Assembly (NCBI RefSeq): GCF_900115595.1
Contig: NZ_FOXA01000006.1
Location: 153,674-217,673, forward strand
Source: Tranquillimonas alkanivorans
Lineage (GTDB): Bacteria; Pseudomonadota; Alphaproteobacteria; Rhodobacterales; Rhodobacteraceae
Direction: 5' to 3'
Length of the DNA: 64,000 nt
The notes below the pieces were generated by a model. It had not been told where the DNA came from and did no database searches. It worked only from the letters and a program-made list of their open reading frames with translations. The translations under genes were made by a program, and so were the position numbers. Below are positions 35,340 through 42,896 of this stretch, one piece after another. How positions within the stretch are numbered: position 1 is the first letter of the stretch; each line of letters begins with the position of its first letter.

Positions 35340-36833
35340 ATGTCCGCCACCATTCGTCTCGATTCCTCGGACAACGTCGTCACCGCCACCCGCCCGCTCG
35401 CCGTCGGCGACGACGGAGCGACCACCCTCGTGCCGCGCGGCCACAAGATGGCTGTCCGCGACATCGCGAAGGGTGAGCCGGTGTTGAAGTACGCCCAGAT
35501 CATCGGCTGGGCGTCCGAGGACATCCCTGCCGGCGCGCACGTGCACACCCACAACCTCGAGTTCCGCAACCTCGAGCAGTCGTACGACTTCGCGACCAAC
35601 CTGCGCCCCGCGCCGGAGCCGGAAAAGCGCGACACCTTCATGGGCTACCGCCGCGACAACGGCCGGGTCGGCACCCGTAACTACATCGCCGTCATCACCT
35701 CGGTGAACTGCTCGGCGACGGCGGCCCGGATGATCGCGGATCACTTCACGCCCGAAAAGCTGGCCGAGTATCCGAACGTTGACGGCGTCGCCGCCTTCGT
35801 CCACGGCACCGGCTGCGGAATGGCCGGGTCGGGCGAGGGGTTCGAGGCGCTCCAGCGCGTCATGTGGGGCTATGCCCGCAACCCCAACGTCGGCGGCGTG
35901 CTGATGGCGGGGCTGGGCTGCGAGATGAACCAGCTCGACTGGCTGGTCGAGGCCTATGGCCTCACACCGGGCCCGCTGTTCCAGCGCATGAACATCCAGG
36001 ACGTCGGCGGTATCCGCAAGACGGTCGAGCTTGGCATCAAGAAGATCGAGGAAATGCTTCCCATCGTGAACCGGTCGGAGCGCGAGGAGTGCCCGGCATC
36101 GGAGCTGATGGTCGCGCTTCAATGCGGCGGATCGGACGCGTGGTCGGGCATCACGGCGAACCCGGCGCTCGGCTACGCCTGTGACCTTCTGGTGGCGCAG
36201 GGTGGCACCGGCGTGCTGGCCGAGACGCCCGAGATCTATGGCGCCGAGCACCTGCTGACCCGCCGCGCCGTGGATGCGCAGGTGGGCCAGAACCTCGTCG
36301 ACCTGATCGACTGGTGGCAGGACTACACCCACCGCAACAAGGGCTCGATGGACAACAACCCGTCGCCCGGCAACAAGAAGGGCGGGCTGACCACGATCCT
36401 CGAGAAGTCGCTGGGCGCGGCGGCCAAGGGCGGGACGACGCCGCTGACCGGCGTCTACAAGTACGCCGAGCCGGTGACGAAGCCCGGTTTTGCCTTCATG
36501 GACTCGCCCGGATACGACCCGGCCTCGGTGACGGGGCAGATCGCCTCGGGCTGCAACCTCGTGGCGTTCACGACCGGGCGCGGTTCGGCCTTCGGTGCGA
36601 AACCGTCGCCGTCGCTGAAGATCGCCACGAACACCGAGATGTTTCGCCGGATGACCGAGGACATGGACATAAACGCCGGCCGCATCCTGACCGAAGGCGC
36701 GACGGTCGAGGAAGTCGGGAGCGAGATCTACGAGACTCTGCTGCGCGTGGCGTCCGGTGAGAAGACGAAATCCGAGGCTCAGGGACTCGGCGACTACGAG
36801 TTCGTACCCTGGCAGATCGGCGCGGTGATGTGA
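35340..36833 (+). CDS. UxaA-family sugar-acid dehydratase
   Basis: A 497-residue protein joining an N-terminal SAF domain (about 1-95, with VLKYAQIIGWASEDIPAGAHVHTHNLE) to the large UxaA/altronate dehydratase domain. Conserved cysteines that bind iron in this family are visible in NCSATAARM, HGTGCGMAG and AGLGCEMNQ; RVGTRNYIAVI opens the catalytic domain. Such enzymes dehydrate altronate, galactarate or related acids to 2-keto-3-deoxy acids. In this operon it should be the first catabolic step after uptake. The exact stereoisomer cannot be read from sequence. Confidence 0.9.
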   Translation: MSATIRLDSSDNVVTATRPLAVGDDGATTLVPRGHKMAVRDIAKGEPVLKYAQIIGWASEDIPAGAHVHTHNLEFRNLEQSYDFATNLRPAPEPEKRDTFMGYRRDNGRVGTRNYIAVITSVNCSATAARMIADHFTPEKLAEYPNVDGVAAFVHGTGCGMAGSGEGFEALQRVMWGYARNPNVGGVLMAGLGCEMNQLDWLVEAYGLTPGPLFQRMNIQDVGGIRKTVELGIKKIEEMLPIVNRSEREECPASELMVALQCGGSDAWSGITANPALGYACDLLVAQGGTGVLAETPEIYGAEHLLTRRAVDAQVGQNLVDLIDWWQDYTHRNKGSMDNNPSPGNKKGGLTTILEKSLGAAAKGGTTPLTGVYKYAEPVTKPGFAFMDSPGYDPASVTGQIASGCNLVAFTTGRGSAFGAKPSPSLKIATNTEMFRRMTEDMDINAGRILTEGATVEEVGSEIYETLLRVASGEKTKSEAQGLGDYEFVPWQIGAVM

Positions 36834-36921
36834 CTTGTCGAAGGCCCGCGGCGCGGCGGGCGTGGTTCCGGAACCCGGCCGGCGCGGCGCAGGCCGGGGT
36901 TGATATCGAGAGGAGGGCGAG

Positions 36922-37800
36922 ATGGCGAAGATCGGATTTATCGGGCTGGGCCTGATGGGCTCGGCCATGGTCGAGCGGTTGCAGGCCAAGGGGCACGACC
37001 TGACGGTGATCGCCAACCGCTCTCGCGCGAAGGTCGAGGCGGCGGTGGGCCGTGGTGCGACCGAGGCGACGACGGCCAGAGACCTTGCCGGCGCGTCCGA
37101 CATCGTCATGCTCTGCATGGACACGTCGGACAGTGTCGAATCGCGGATCTACGGCGACGACGGCGTGCTCGCGGGCGTGCGCGAGGGCACGATTGTCATA
37201 GATTTCGGCACCTCCTTGCCTGCCTCGACGCTGAAGATCGGCGAGGCGCTGGCCGGAAAGGGCGCGACCTACCTCGACGCGCCGCTGGGGCGGACGCCGG
37301 CGCACGCCGTGGACGGCAAGCTCAACATCATGTGCGCGGGCGACGAGGCGGCATACGACGAGGTCAAGCCTGTGCTCGACGAACTGGGCGAGAACGTCTT
37401 TCACCTCGGGCCGTTGGGCACCGGGCACAAGATCAAGCTGATAAACAACTTCTTCGCCATGACCACGGCCTGCGCCATGTCGGAAGCCTTCGCCATGGCC
37501 GACGCCGCGGGAGTCCCGCGCGAGAAGCTCTATGGCGTTATGTCGGCGGGGCCGCTGCACTCGGGCATGATGGACTTCGTGCGCAACTACGCCGCCGAGG
37601 GCAAGATCGACCTCGCCTTCTCGGTCGCGAATGCCGCCAAGGACGTGGGCTACTACCGGGCCATGGCCGACTCGCTGGGCGCGCGCAGCCGCATGTCCGA
37701 CTGTGCCGCCGTCACGCTGGGCGAGGCGAACAGCGCCGGCTGGGACCAGCGCATGGTACCCGAGATGGTGGATTTCCTCGCAGAAAGGATCAAGAGATGA
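36922..37800 (+). CDS. 3-hydroxyisobutyrate dehydrogenase-family reductase
   Basis: A 292-residue NAD(P)-dependent beta-hydroxyacid dehydrogenase. It has the N-terminal GLGLMGSAM nucleotide motif, the substrate motif DAPLGRTPAHAVDGKL (normally DAPVSGG) and the catalytic lysine in GTGHKIKLINNFF. The family includes tartronate semialdehyde reductase, L-threonate dehydrogenase and 3-hydroxyisobutyrate dehydrogenase; the altered substrate motif suggests a sugar-acid substrate. The stop overlaps the SDR start (ATGA at 37797-37800), so the two oxidoreductases are coupled. Confidence 0.87.
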   Translation: MAKIGFIGLGLMGSAMVERLQAKGHDLTVIANRSRAKVEAAVGRGATEATTARDLAGASDIVMLCMDTSDSVESRIYGDDGVLAGVREGTIVIDFGTSLPASTLKIGEALAGKGATYLDAPLGRTPAHAVDGKLNIMCAGDEAAYDEVKPVLDELGENVFHLGPLGTGHKIKLINNFFAMTTACAMSEAFAMADAAGVPREKLYGVMSAGPLHSGMMDFVRNYAAEGKIDLAFSVANAAKDVGYYRAMADSLGARSRMSDCAAVTLGEANSAGWDQRMVPEMVDFLAERIKR

Positions 37801-38519
37801 GGCTCGCGGGCAAGAAGGCCTTCGTCACCGCCGCCGGTCAGGGCATCGGCCGCGCCATCGCCGAAGCCTATGCGCGCGAGGGCGCCGAGGTCACCGCGAC
37901 CGACCTGAAGGCCGAGCTGCTGGAGGGCCTGGCCGGCACGACCTTCGCCCTGGATGTCATGGACAAGGCGGCGCTGCAGGCGGCGGTGAAGGACGCGGCG
38001 CCGGACGTCCTGGTGAACTGCGCGGGCGTCGTGCACGGCGGCACCATTCTCGAGGCCACGGACGAGGATTTCGACCTCGCCATGAACCTCAACGTCCGCT
38101 CGCAGTTCCACGCCATGCAGGCGGCCATCCCCGGCATGCTCGAACGCGGCGGCGGGTCGATCGTGAACATCGCCTCGCTGGCCTCGTCCATCGTGGGCGT
38201 GCCGAACCGATTCATCTATGCCTCGTCCAAGGCGTCGATCATCGCGATGACCAAGTGCGTCGCGGTGGACTTCGTGACCAAGGGGATCCGCGCCAACTGC
38301 ATCTGCCCCGGCACCGTCGACAGCCCGTCGCTGCACGACCGGCTGCGCGCCACCGGCGACTACGAGGGCGCGATGAAGGCGTTCAAGGCGCGCCAGCCGA
38401 TGGGGCGGATCGGCACGCCCGAGGAGATCGCGCACTTGGCCGTCTACCTTGGCTCGGACGAGTCGGCGTTCACGACGGGCCAAGCGCACATCATCGACGG
38501 CGGATGGGCGGCGGCGTGA
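37797..38519 (+). CDS. SDR-family dehydrogenase, 2-keto-3-deoxy acid 4-dehydrogenase-like
   Basis: A 240-residue classical short-chain dehydrogenase. The motifs are TAAGQGIGRAIAEAYAREGA (cofactor, with D in ATDLK suggesting NAD), NCAGVVH, the catalytic Ser in IASLASS, and YASSKAS. The N-terminus and TAAGQGIG resemble L-2-keto-3-deoxyfuconate 4-dehydrogenases, which make a 2,4-diketo acid for an FAH hydrolase. The FAH gene of this cluster at 30043 fits as the next enzyme. The pairing is an inference from family and context. Confidence 0.87.
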   Translation: MRLAGKKAFVTAAGQGIGRAIAEAYAREGAEVTATDLKAELLEGLAGTTFALDVMDKAALQAAVKDAAPDVLVNCAGVVHGGTILEATDEDFDLAMNLNVRSQFHAMQAAIPGMLERGGGSIVNIASLASSIVGVPNRFIYASSKASIIAMTKCVAVDFVTKGIRANCICPGTVDSPSLHDRLRATGDYEGAMKAFKARQPMGRIGTPEEIAHLAVYLGSDESAFTTGQAHIIDGGWAAA

Positions 38520-38535
38520 GCGGACTCCGATCCGC

Positions 38536-39420
38536 ATGAGCGAGGCGCGCGGCAAGGAGGACCGGACGCTCGCCGGCCTGCTGACCATGTGCGCGGCGGT
38601 GGCCTGCTTCACTTCGATCGACACGTCGGCGAAGTGGCTGATCCTGGCGGGGCTGCCGCCCTTGCAGGTGGTGCTGATGCGCTACGCCGGGCATTTCGTG
38701 CTGTCGCTGCTGTTCTTCATGCCTTCGGACGGGCCGGCGGCCTTCCGCTCGGTGTCGCCGGGGCGGCAGTTCCTGCGCTCATCGCTGCTGCTAGGCAGCA
38801 CGGTGTGCAACTTCACGGCGCTCAACTGGCTGCCGATCACGGTGACGACGGCGATCTTTTTCGCCGGGCCCATCGCCGTGACGCTCCTGTCGATCCCGGT
38901 GCTGGGCGAACGGGTGGGCGTGCGGCGGCTGGTGGCCGTCATCGTCGGTTTCTCGGGCGTGCTGATCGTGGTGCAACCCTGGGGCGCGGAGTTCCACCCG
39001 GCGATGTTCCTGTCGCTCGCGGCGATGACCTGTGCCGCGCTCTACTTCGTGATGACGCGAATGCTGGCGGGGGAGGAGACCAACGCCACCAGTCAGCTGT
39101 GGTCCAGCGGGCTCGCCACCGTCTGCATCGCGCCGTTCGCGCTGCCGGGCTGGCAATGGCCGGACACCGGGCCGGAAATCACCGTCGCGCTGGCCATTGG
39201 CTGCTTCGGCGGCGTGGGCCATTACCTCGCCACGGCCGCGCACCGGCTGGCTGACGCGTCGGTGCTTGCGCCGGTGGTCTACCTCCAGCTTCTCTTTGCC
39301 ACGATCGCCGGGATCGTCGTCTTCGCCACCTACCCATCGCTCTGGACGCTGGCGGGCGCGATGGTGATCGTGGGGTCCGGTATTTACATCTGGAGCCGGG
39401 AGACGCGGGCCGGCCGCTAG
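38536..39420 (+). CDS. DMT-family EamA transporter
   Basis: A 294-residue inner-membrane protein with ten hydrophobic segments arranged as two EamA repeats; the second opens near GAEFHPAMFLSLAAMTCAALYFV. The start at 38536 gives a short cytoplasmic N-terminus; an earlier frame overlaps the SDR gene. EamA proteins export or exchange amino acids and other metabolites. As the last gene of the catabolic operon it may export an overflow product. It is convergent with the hydroxyacid dehydrogenase. Confidence 0.88.
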   Translation: MSEARGKEDRTLAGLLTMCAAVACFTSIDTSAKWLILAGLPPLQVVLMRYAGHFVLSLLFFMPSDGPAAFRSVSPGRQFLRSSLLLGSTVCNFTALNWLPITVTTAIFFAGPIAVTLLSIPVLGERVGVRRLVAVIVGFSGVLIVVQPWGAEFHPAMFLSLAAMTCAALYFVMTRMLAGEETNATSQLWSSGLATVCIAPFALPGWQWPDTGPEITVALAIGCFGGVGHYLATAAHRLADASVLAPVVYLQLLFATIAGIVVFATYPSLWTLAGAMVIVGSGIYIWSRETRAGR

Positions 39421-39453
39421 GAAGACGAGCGCCTGCGGCGCATGCCTTCAGTG

Positions 39454-39509
39454 GCGCCGGGCCTGCGCCCGGCGCGTTGCCTCCGGCGGGGATATTTCTG
39501 GACCAGAGA
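39454..39509 (+). repeat. dispersed intergenic hairpin element, copy 3
   Basis: GCGCCGGGC/GCCCGGCGC around CTGC, then CCTCCGGCGGGGATATTT and a tail with GGACCAGAGA. It fills the gap between two convergent genes and matches the copies at 9657, 17499 and 62421. Confidence 0.6.
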
Positions 39510-39518
39510 GGGCCCCGC

Positions 39519-40463
39519 TCAGTTGACCGGCGTGAGAAGCGGGCGGTCCGCGAAGAAAGCGGCGACGTTGTCGCGCTGAAGCTGACCCATGGCGCGCCGC
39601 GTCTCGCCTGTGCCCGAGCCCTGGTGCGGCTGGAGCAGGGCGTTGTCGAGTCTCAGGAACCGCGGATCGATCTTTGGCTCGTCCTGGAACACGTCGAGCG
39701 CGGCGCCGCGGATGCGGCCCCGTTCCAACGCGTCGAGGAGCGCGCCCTCGTCGACGACGCTGCCGCGGGAGATGTTGACCAGCACGCCATCGGGCCCGAG
39801 CGCGTCGAGCACCTCGGCCGTTACGCATCCGGCCGTATCGGGGCCGCCGACGACCGCGATGAACAGGTCGTCCACGGCGCGGGCGAGCGAGACGTAGTCA
39901 GGGTGATAGGTCCAGCCGGGCGTGTCTTTTTCGGAGCGCGAGGCGTAATGGACCTCGGTCTTGAAAGCGGCGAGGCGGTCGGCGATCTCGCGCCCGATGC
40001 GCCCGAGCCCCAGGATGCCGACGCGGCGGCCGCTGGCCTTGCGGTTGAGCGGGAAGTCGCGTCCCTCGGACCAGGTGCCCGAGCGTACCCAGTCGGACGC
40101 CTCGGGGATGCGGCGGGCCTGCGCGATCCACATGGCGACCGCGAGGTCGGCGACGTCGTCGTTCAGCACGTCGGGCGTGTTGGTCACCTTGATCCCGCGC
40201 GCATCGGCGGCGGCGACGTCGATGGCGTCGAAGCCCACGCCGTAATTGGCGATCAGCCCAAGGTTCGGCAGGAGGTCCATCTGTTTGCCGCCGAAGGGGG
40301 CGTGGCCCTTGAAAGCCAGCGCCCGGGCGTCGGCGCATACGTCCTCGGGCAGGTGCGCGAGCGCCTCGACGGACGCCACCGGGTGCAGGGTGTATTCGGC
40401 CTGCATCGGCTCGACGTCCCAGTCGTTGTAGTTGCCGATCGCGATGAGCGTGGGTCGCGCCAT
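39519..40463 (-). CDS. D-isomer-specific 2-hydroxyacid dehydrogenase
   Basis: A 314-residue NAD(P)-dependent dehydrogenase; the start at 40463 is chosen because the upstream frame crosses the operators. It has NYGVGFDAIDVAAA, the cofactor motif GILGLGRIGREIADRL, the catalytic Arg in VNISRGSVVDEGAL, Glu in DVFQDEP and His in LLQPHQGSGTGETR. It belongs to the glyoxylate/hydroxypyruvate reductase branch. It could reduce or oxidise the small hydroxyacid released by the FAH hydrolase. It is divergent from the aldehyde dehydrogenase and sits next to two TGGTATACCA operators. Confidence 0.9.
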   Translation of the reverse strand: MARPTLIAIGNYNDWDVEPMQAEYTLHPVASVEALAHLPEDVCADARALAFKGHAPFGGKQMDLLPNLGLIANYGVGFDAIDVAAADARGIKVTNTPDVLNDDVADLAVAMWIAQARRIPEASDWVRSGTWSEGRDFPLNRKASGRRVGILGLGRIGREIADRLAAFKTEVHYASRSEKDTPGWTYHPDYVSLARAVDDLFIAVVGGPDTAGCVTAEVLDALGPDGVLVNISRGSVVDEGALLDALERGRIRGAALDVFQDEPKIDPRFLRLDNALLQPHQGSGTGETRRAMGQLQRDNVAAFFADRPLLTPVN

Positions 40464-40511
40464 GTGTGCCGTCCTCCTGTTGCGCGGCGGTCGATCCGCC
40501 GGTTTCGCCTC

Positions 40512-40539
40512 TGGTATACCATGTCGATCTGGTATACCA
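40512..40539. promoter_or_regulatory. two TGGTATACCA operators between dehydrogenase genes
   Basis: Perfect palindromes at 40512-40521 and 40530-40539, start-to-start 18 bases apart. They lie about 50 bases upstream of the minus-strand hydroxyacid dehydrogenase and 155 bases upstream of the plus-strand aldehyde dehydrogenase. They are identical in core to the two sites beside the GntR/FCD gene and tie this pair to the same regulon. Confidence 0.82.
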
Positions 40540-40695
40540 ATACGCGCGATGACGGCAGGGTCTGTCTCTGCCGCCCCTTCACCGGTGGCCCGGTCGGGCC
40601 TATCTGAAGCGATACGAGCTTTTCGGACGGCCGCCGCCCCGGCGGCCGCAGTCAAAGCGAAGCCGAGGGCCGAGCGCGGCCCGGAAAGGAACAGC

Positions 40696-42222
40696 ATGCT
40701 CGACGAGACGACATTCACCCCCCATGGCAAGCACCTGATCGCCGGCGACTGGGTCGCGGGCGAGGCCACGTTCAAGTCCGAGCCCTCAAGCGGGCAGGCC
40801 TTCGACTTCTCGGTCGGCACGCCCGAGCTGGTGGACCGGGCGGTGAAGGGGGCCGAGGACGCCTTCTGGTCCTACGGCTATTCCAGCCGCGAGGAGCGGG
40901 CGAAGTTCCTCGAGACCATCGCCGACGAGATCGAGGCGCGGGGCGGGCAGATCACCGAGATCGGCACGTCGGAAACCGGGCTGCCCGAGGCGCGGCTGCA
41001 GGGCGAGCGGGGTCGGACCACCGGCCAGCTGCGGCTTTTCGCCGACCACATCCGCAAGGGGGACTACCTTGATCGGCGGCATGACGAGGCGCTGCCGGAC
41101 CGCCAGCCGCTGCCGCGCCCGGACCTGAAGATGGTGCAGCGCCCCATCGGTCCGGTGGCCGTGTTCGGCGCCTCGAACTTCCCGCTGGCGTTCTCGACCG
41201 CGGGCGGCGACACAGCCTCGGCGCTGGCCGCGGGCTGCCCGGTGGTCGTGAAGGGCCACGGCGCGCATCCCGGCACCGGCGAGATCGTGGCCGAGGCCAT
41301 CCACGCGGCCATCGTGAAATGCGGCGTGCATCCCGGCGTCTTTTCGCTGGTTCAGGGCGGCAAGCGCGACGTGGGCCAGGCGCTGGTCCAGCACCCGCTG
41401 ATCAAGGCCGTGGGCTTCACCGGCTCCCTGGGCGGCGGGCGTGCGCTCTTCGACCTGTGCGCGCAGCGGCCCGAGCCGATCCCGTTCTTCGGTGAGCTGG
41501 GCTCGGTGAACCCGATGTTCCTGCTGCCGGAAGCCGTAAAGGCGCGTGGCGCCGAGATCGGCAAGGGTTGGGCGGGCTCGCTGACGATGGGCGCGGGGCA
41601 GTTCTGCACCAACCCGGGCATCGCGATCGTCATCGACGGCGAGGGCGCGGATGCCTTTGTGGACGCGGCGAAGGCGGCGCTGGAGGAGGCCGCGCCGCAG
41701 ACCATGTTGACCGATGGCATCGCCAGCGCCTACCGGCAGGGCCGGGACCGGGTGCAGGGCAGCGCCGGCGTCCGCGAGGTTCTGACCAGCGTCTGCGACC
41801 TGCGCACCGCGACGCCGTATCTCTACGAGACCGACGGCGAGACCTGGCTGAAGAACGAGGAATTGGGCGAGGAGGTCTTCGGCCCGCTCGGCCTGATCGT
41901 GCGCGTGGCCGACCAGGCGCAGATGGAGCAGGTGGCCCGCTCGCTGAAGGGCCAGCTGACCTGCACGCTGCACATGGACGAGGGCGACGGGCAGGACGGC
42001 CAGCGCCTGATGCCGATCCTCGAGCGCAAGGCGGGCCGGATCCTCGTCAACGGCTTCCCGACCGGGGTCGAGGTCGCCGACGCGATGGTGCATGGCGGGC
42101 CTTACCCGGCCTCGACCAACTTCGGCCACACCTCGGTCGGCACCCTCTCGATCCGCCGCTTCCTGCGGCCGGTCTGCTACCAGAACATGCCCGACGCCCT
42201 GCTGCCCGAGGACCTCAAGTAA
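40696..42222 (+). CDS. NADP-dependent aldehyde dehydrogenase, 2-ketoglutarate semialdehyde type
   Basis: A 508-residue aldehyde dehydrogenase. GGAAAGGA precedes the ATG. It shows GPVAVFGASNFPLAFSTAGGDTASALAAGCPVVVKGH, the catalytic Glu in PFFGELGSVNPMF and the catalytic cysteine in GAGQFCTNPG, with a long bridging C-terminus. The pattern is that of the 2-ketoglutarate semialdehyde dehydrogenases that end the glucarate/galactarate and pentose (Weimberg-type) routes. If so, the regulon handles more than one fate of 2-keto-3-deoxy acids. A strong terminator follows. Confidence 0.88.
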   Translation: MLDETTFTPHGKHLIAGDWVAGEATFKSEPSSGQAFDFSVGTPELVDRAVKGAEDAFWSYGYSSREERAKFLETIADEIEARGGQITEIGTSETGLPEARLQGERGRTTGQLRLFADHIRKGDYLDRRHDEALPDRQPLPRPDLKMVQRPIGPVAVFGASNFPLAFSTAGGDTASALAAGCPVVVKGHGAHPGTGEIVAEAIHAAIVKCGVHPGVFSLVQGGKRDVGQALVQHPLIKAVGFTGSLGGGRALFDLCAQRPEPIPFFGELGSVNPMFLLPEAVKARGAEIGKGWAGSLTMGAGQFCTNPGIAIVIDGEGADAFVDAAKAALEEAAPQTMLTDGIASAYRQGRDRVQGSAGVREVLTSVCDLRTATPYLYETDGETWLKNEELGEEVFGPLGLIVRVADQAQMEQVARSLKGQLTCTLHMDEGDGQDGQRLMPILERKAGRILVNGFPTGVEVADAMVHGGPYPASTNFGHTSVGTLSIRRFLRPVCYQNMPDALLPEDLK

Positions 42223-42252
42223 AGGGTCGAACGCGACACGGCACGAGAAACG

Positions 42253-42283
42253 GAGCGGCGGGACATCCCGCCGCTCTTTTTTT
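42253..42283 (+). terminator. Rho-independent terminator
   Basis: GAGCGGCGGG/CCCGCCGCTC around ACAT followed by a run of eight or more T (42275-42283). It ends the aldehyde dehydrogenase transcript 30 bases behind the stop. Confidence 0.92.
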
Positions 42284-42342
42284 GCCTGGCGCCACGCGCG
42301 TCAAGGCGAAGAGCTTGGCGATTGCCGGAGGGTCGGAAAGAC

Positions 42343-42380
42343 GTGCGGCGGTGCCCGGGAGGAGGTAGGCACCGCCGCAC
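42343..42380 (-). ncRNA. CcsR-like sRNA stem-loop 4 (CCUCCUCCC loop)
   Basis: On the minus strand a perfect 13-bp stem (GTGCGGCGGTGCC/GGCACCGCCGCAC) presents the loop TACCTCCTCCCG. It is the last of four such hairpins behind the DUF1127 gene and is followed by GTCTTT, so it may also end the transcript. The exposed CCUCCUCCC is an anti-Shine-Dalgarno-type motif like that of the CcsR/cuckoo RNAs of Rhodobacter sphaeroides. Confidence 0.8.
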
Positions 42381-42387
42381 TGTCACG

Positions 42388-42420
42388 AACACGCCCAGGG
42401 AGGAGGAGGCGGTCCGCGTT
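42388..42420 (-). ncRNA. CcsR-like sRNA stem-loop 3
   Basis: The motif CCTCCTCCC (complement of 42398-42406) is flanked by arms AACGC/GTGTT and GCC/GGGC with an internal bulge (GGACC). The stem is weaker than those of its neighbours. It is the third hairpin of the array in transcript order. Confidence 0.65.
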
Positions 42421-42447
42421 ACGGTGAGCCCGAAGGCCCGAAGAAGA

Positions 42448-42485
42448 TCGCGACGGCATCAGGGAGGAGGCGGATGCCGCCGCGA
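42448..42485 (-). ncRNA. CcsR-like sRNA stem-loop 2
   Basis: Arms TCGCG-CGGCATC and GATGCCG-CGCGA pair over 12 bases with one mismatch, presenting a loop with CCTCCTCCC (complement of 42462-42470). Confidence 0.8.
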
Positions 42486-42487
42486 AA

Positions 42488-42523
42488 GATGGAGATCCCA
42501 GGGAGGAGGAGGGCTCTCCGATC
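42488..42523 (-). ncRNA. CcsR-like sRNA stem-loop 1
   Basis: Arms around GGAGA/TCTCC and CCC/GGG hold the motif CCTCCTCCC (complement of 42501-42509) in the loop. It begins 8 bases behind the DUF1127 stop codon, so it is surely in the same transcript and would be released by processing. Confidence 0.78.
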
Positions 42524-42531
42524 CCGAAAAT

Positions 42532-42747
42532 TCAGTGCGTCGCCGCAGCTTCGCGGGCGACGCGGTTGATGTCGTGCCGGCTCAGGCTCAGGTCGGCGAG
42601 GTCGCGATCGCTCAGCGCCTCGAGTTCCGAGAGCGTCTGGCGATAGACCCGATACCGGTCGAGCCGTTCGCCCGCCTGCTTCAGACGCACGGCGAGCCGG
42701 TCGAGCAATCCAGTCCGCAGACTGTGGCTGTAAGAGACGTCGGCCAT
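42532..42747 (-). CDS. small DUF1127 protein, CcaF1-like
   Basis: A 71-residue basic protein with the DUF1127 core in its second half (YRVYRQTLSELEALSDRDLADLSLSRHDINRVAREA). In Rhodobacter sphaeroides a DUF1127 protein (RSP_6037/CcaF1) is encoded directly upstream of, and cotranscribed with, the four CcsR RNAs. It binds RNA and takes part in their maturation, under RpoH-type stress promoters. The same order is present here: DUF1127 gene, then four CCUCCUCCC hairpins. Equivalence with CcaF1 is inferred from this arrangement; DUF1127 proteins are numerous. Confidence 0.88.
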   Translation of the reverse strand: MADVSYSHSLRTGLLDRLAVRLKQAGERLDRYRVYRQTLSELEALSDRDLADLSLSRHDINRVAREAAATH

Positions 42748-42798
42748 TTCGGTTCCGCTTTCCGTTCCAAGTTTCGGCGTCAGCGCCGTTCGAGGCGG

Positions 42799-42826
42799 AA
42801 CCTATGCATCAGGCGGCTGGCCACAA
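42799..42826 (-). promoter_or_regulatory. candidate promoter of the DUF1127-sRNA unit
   Basis: On the minus strand TTGTGG (42821-42826) and TAGGTT (42799-42804) are 16 bases apart and end 52 bases before the DUF1127 start. The elements fit a -35/-10 pair, but assignment to a stress sigma factor such as RpoHI/RpoHII is speculation. Confidence 0.35.
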
Positions 42827-42896
42827 CGCACGATCACGTCTTGCTGCTATGCAGAAATCGCATGTGACGCGCGGGGCGGGCCTGCGCCGTCGAAGC

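Noticed and set aside
33429..37124. A 1231-codon open frame on the minus strand opposite dctM, uxaA and the reductase gene
   Set aside because: It runs antisense to well-recognised genes, has low-complexity H/D/R/E-rich translation and no domain. It is a by-product of high GC at third codon positions.
42356..42510. Four GGGAGGAGG sequences on the plus strand read as ribosome-binding sites of small genes
   Set aside because: No start codons and frames of coding character follow them, and the flanking inverted repeats make sense as minus-strand RNA hairpins behind the DUF1127 gene.
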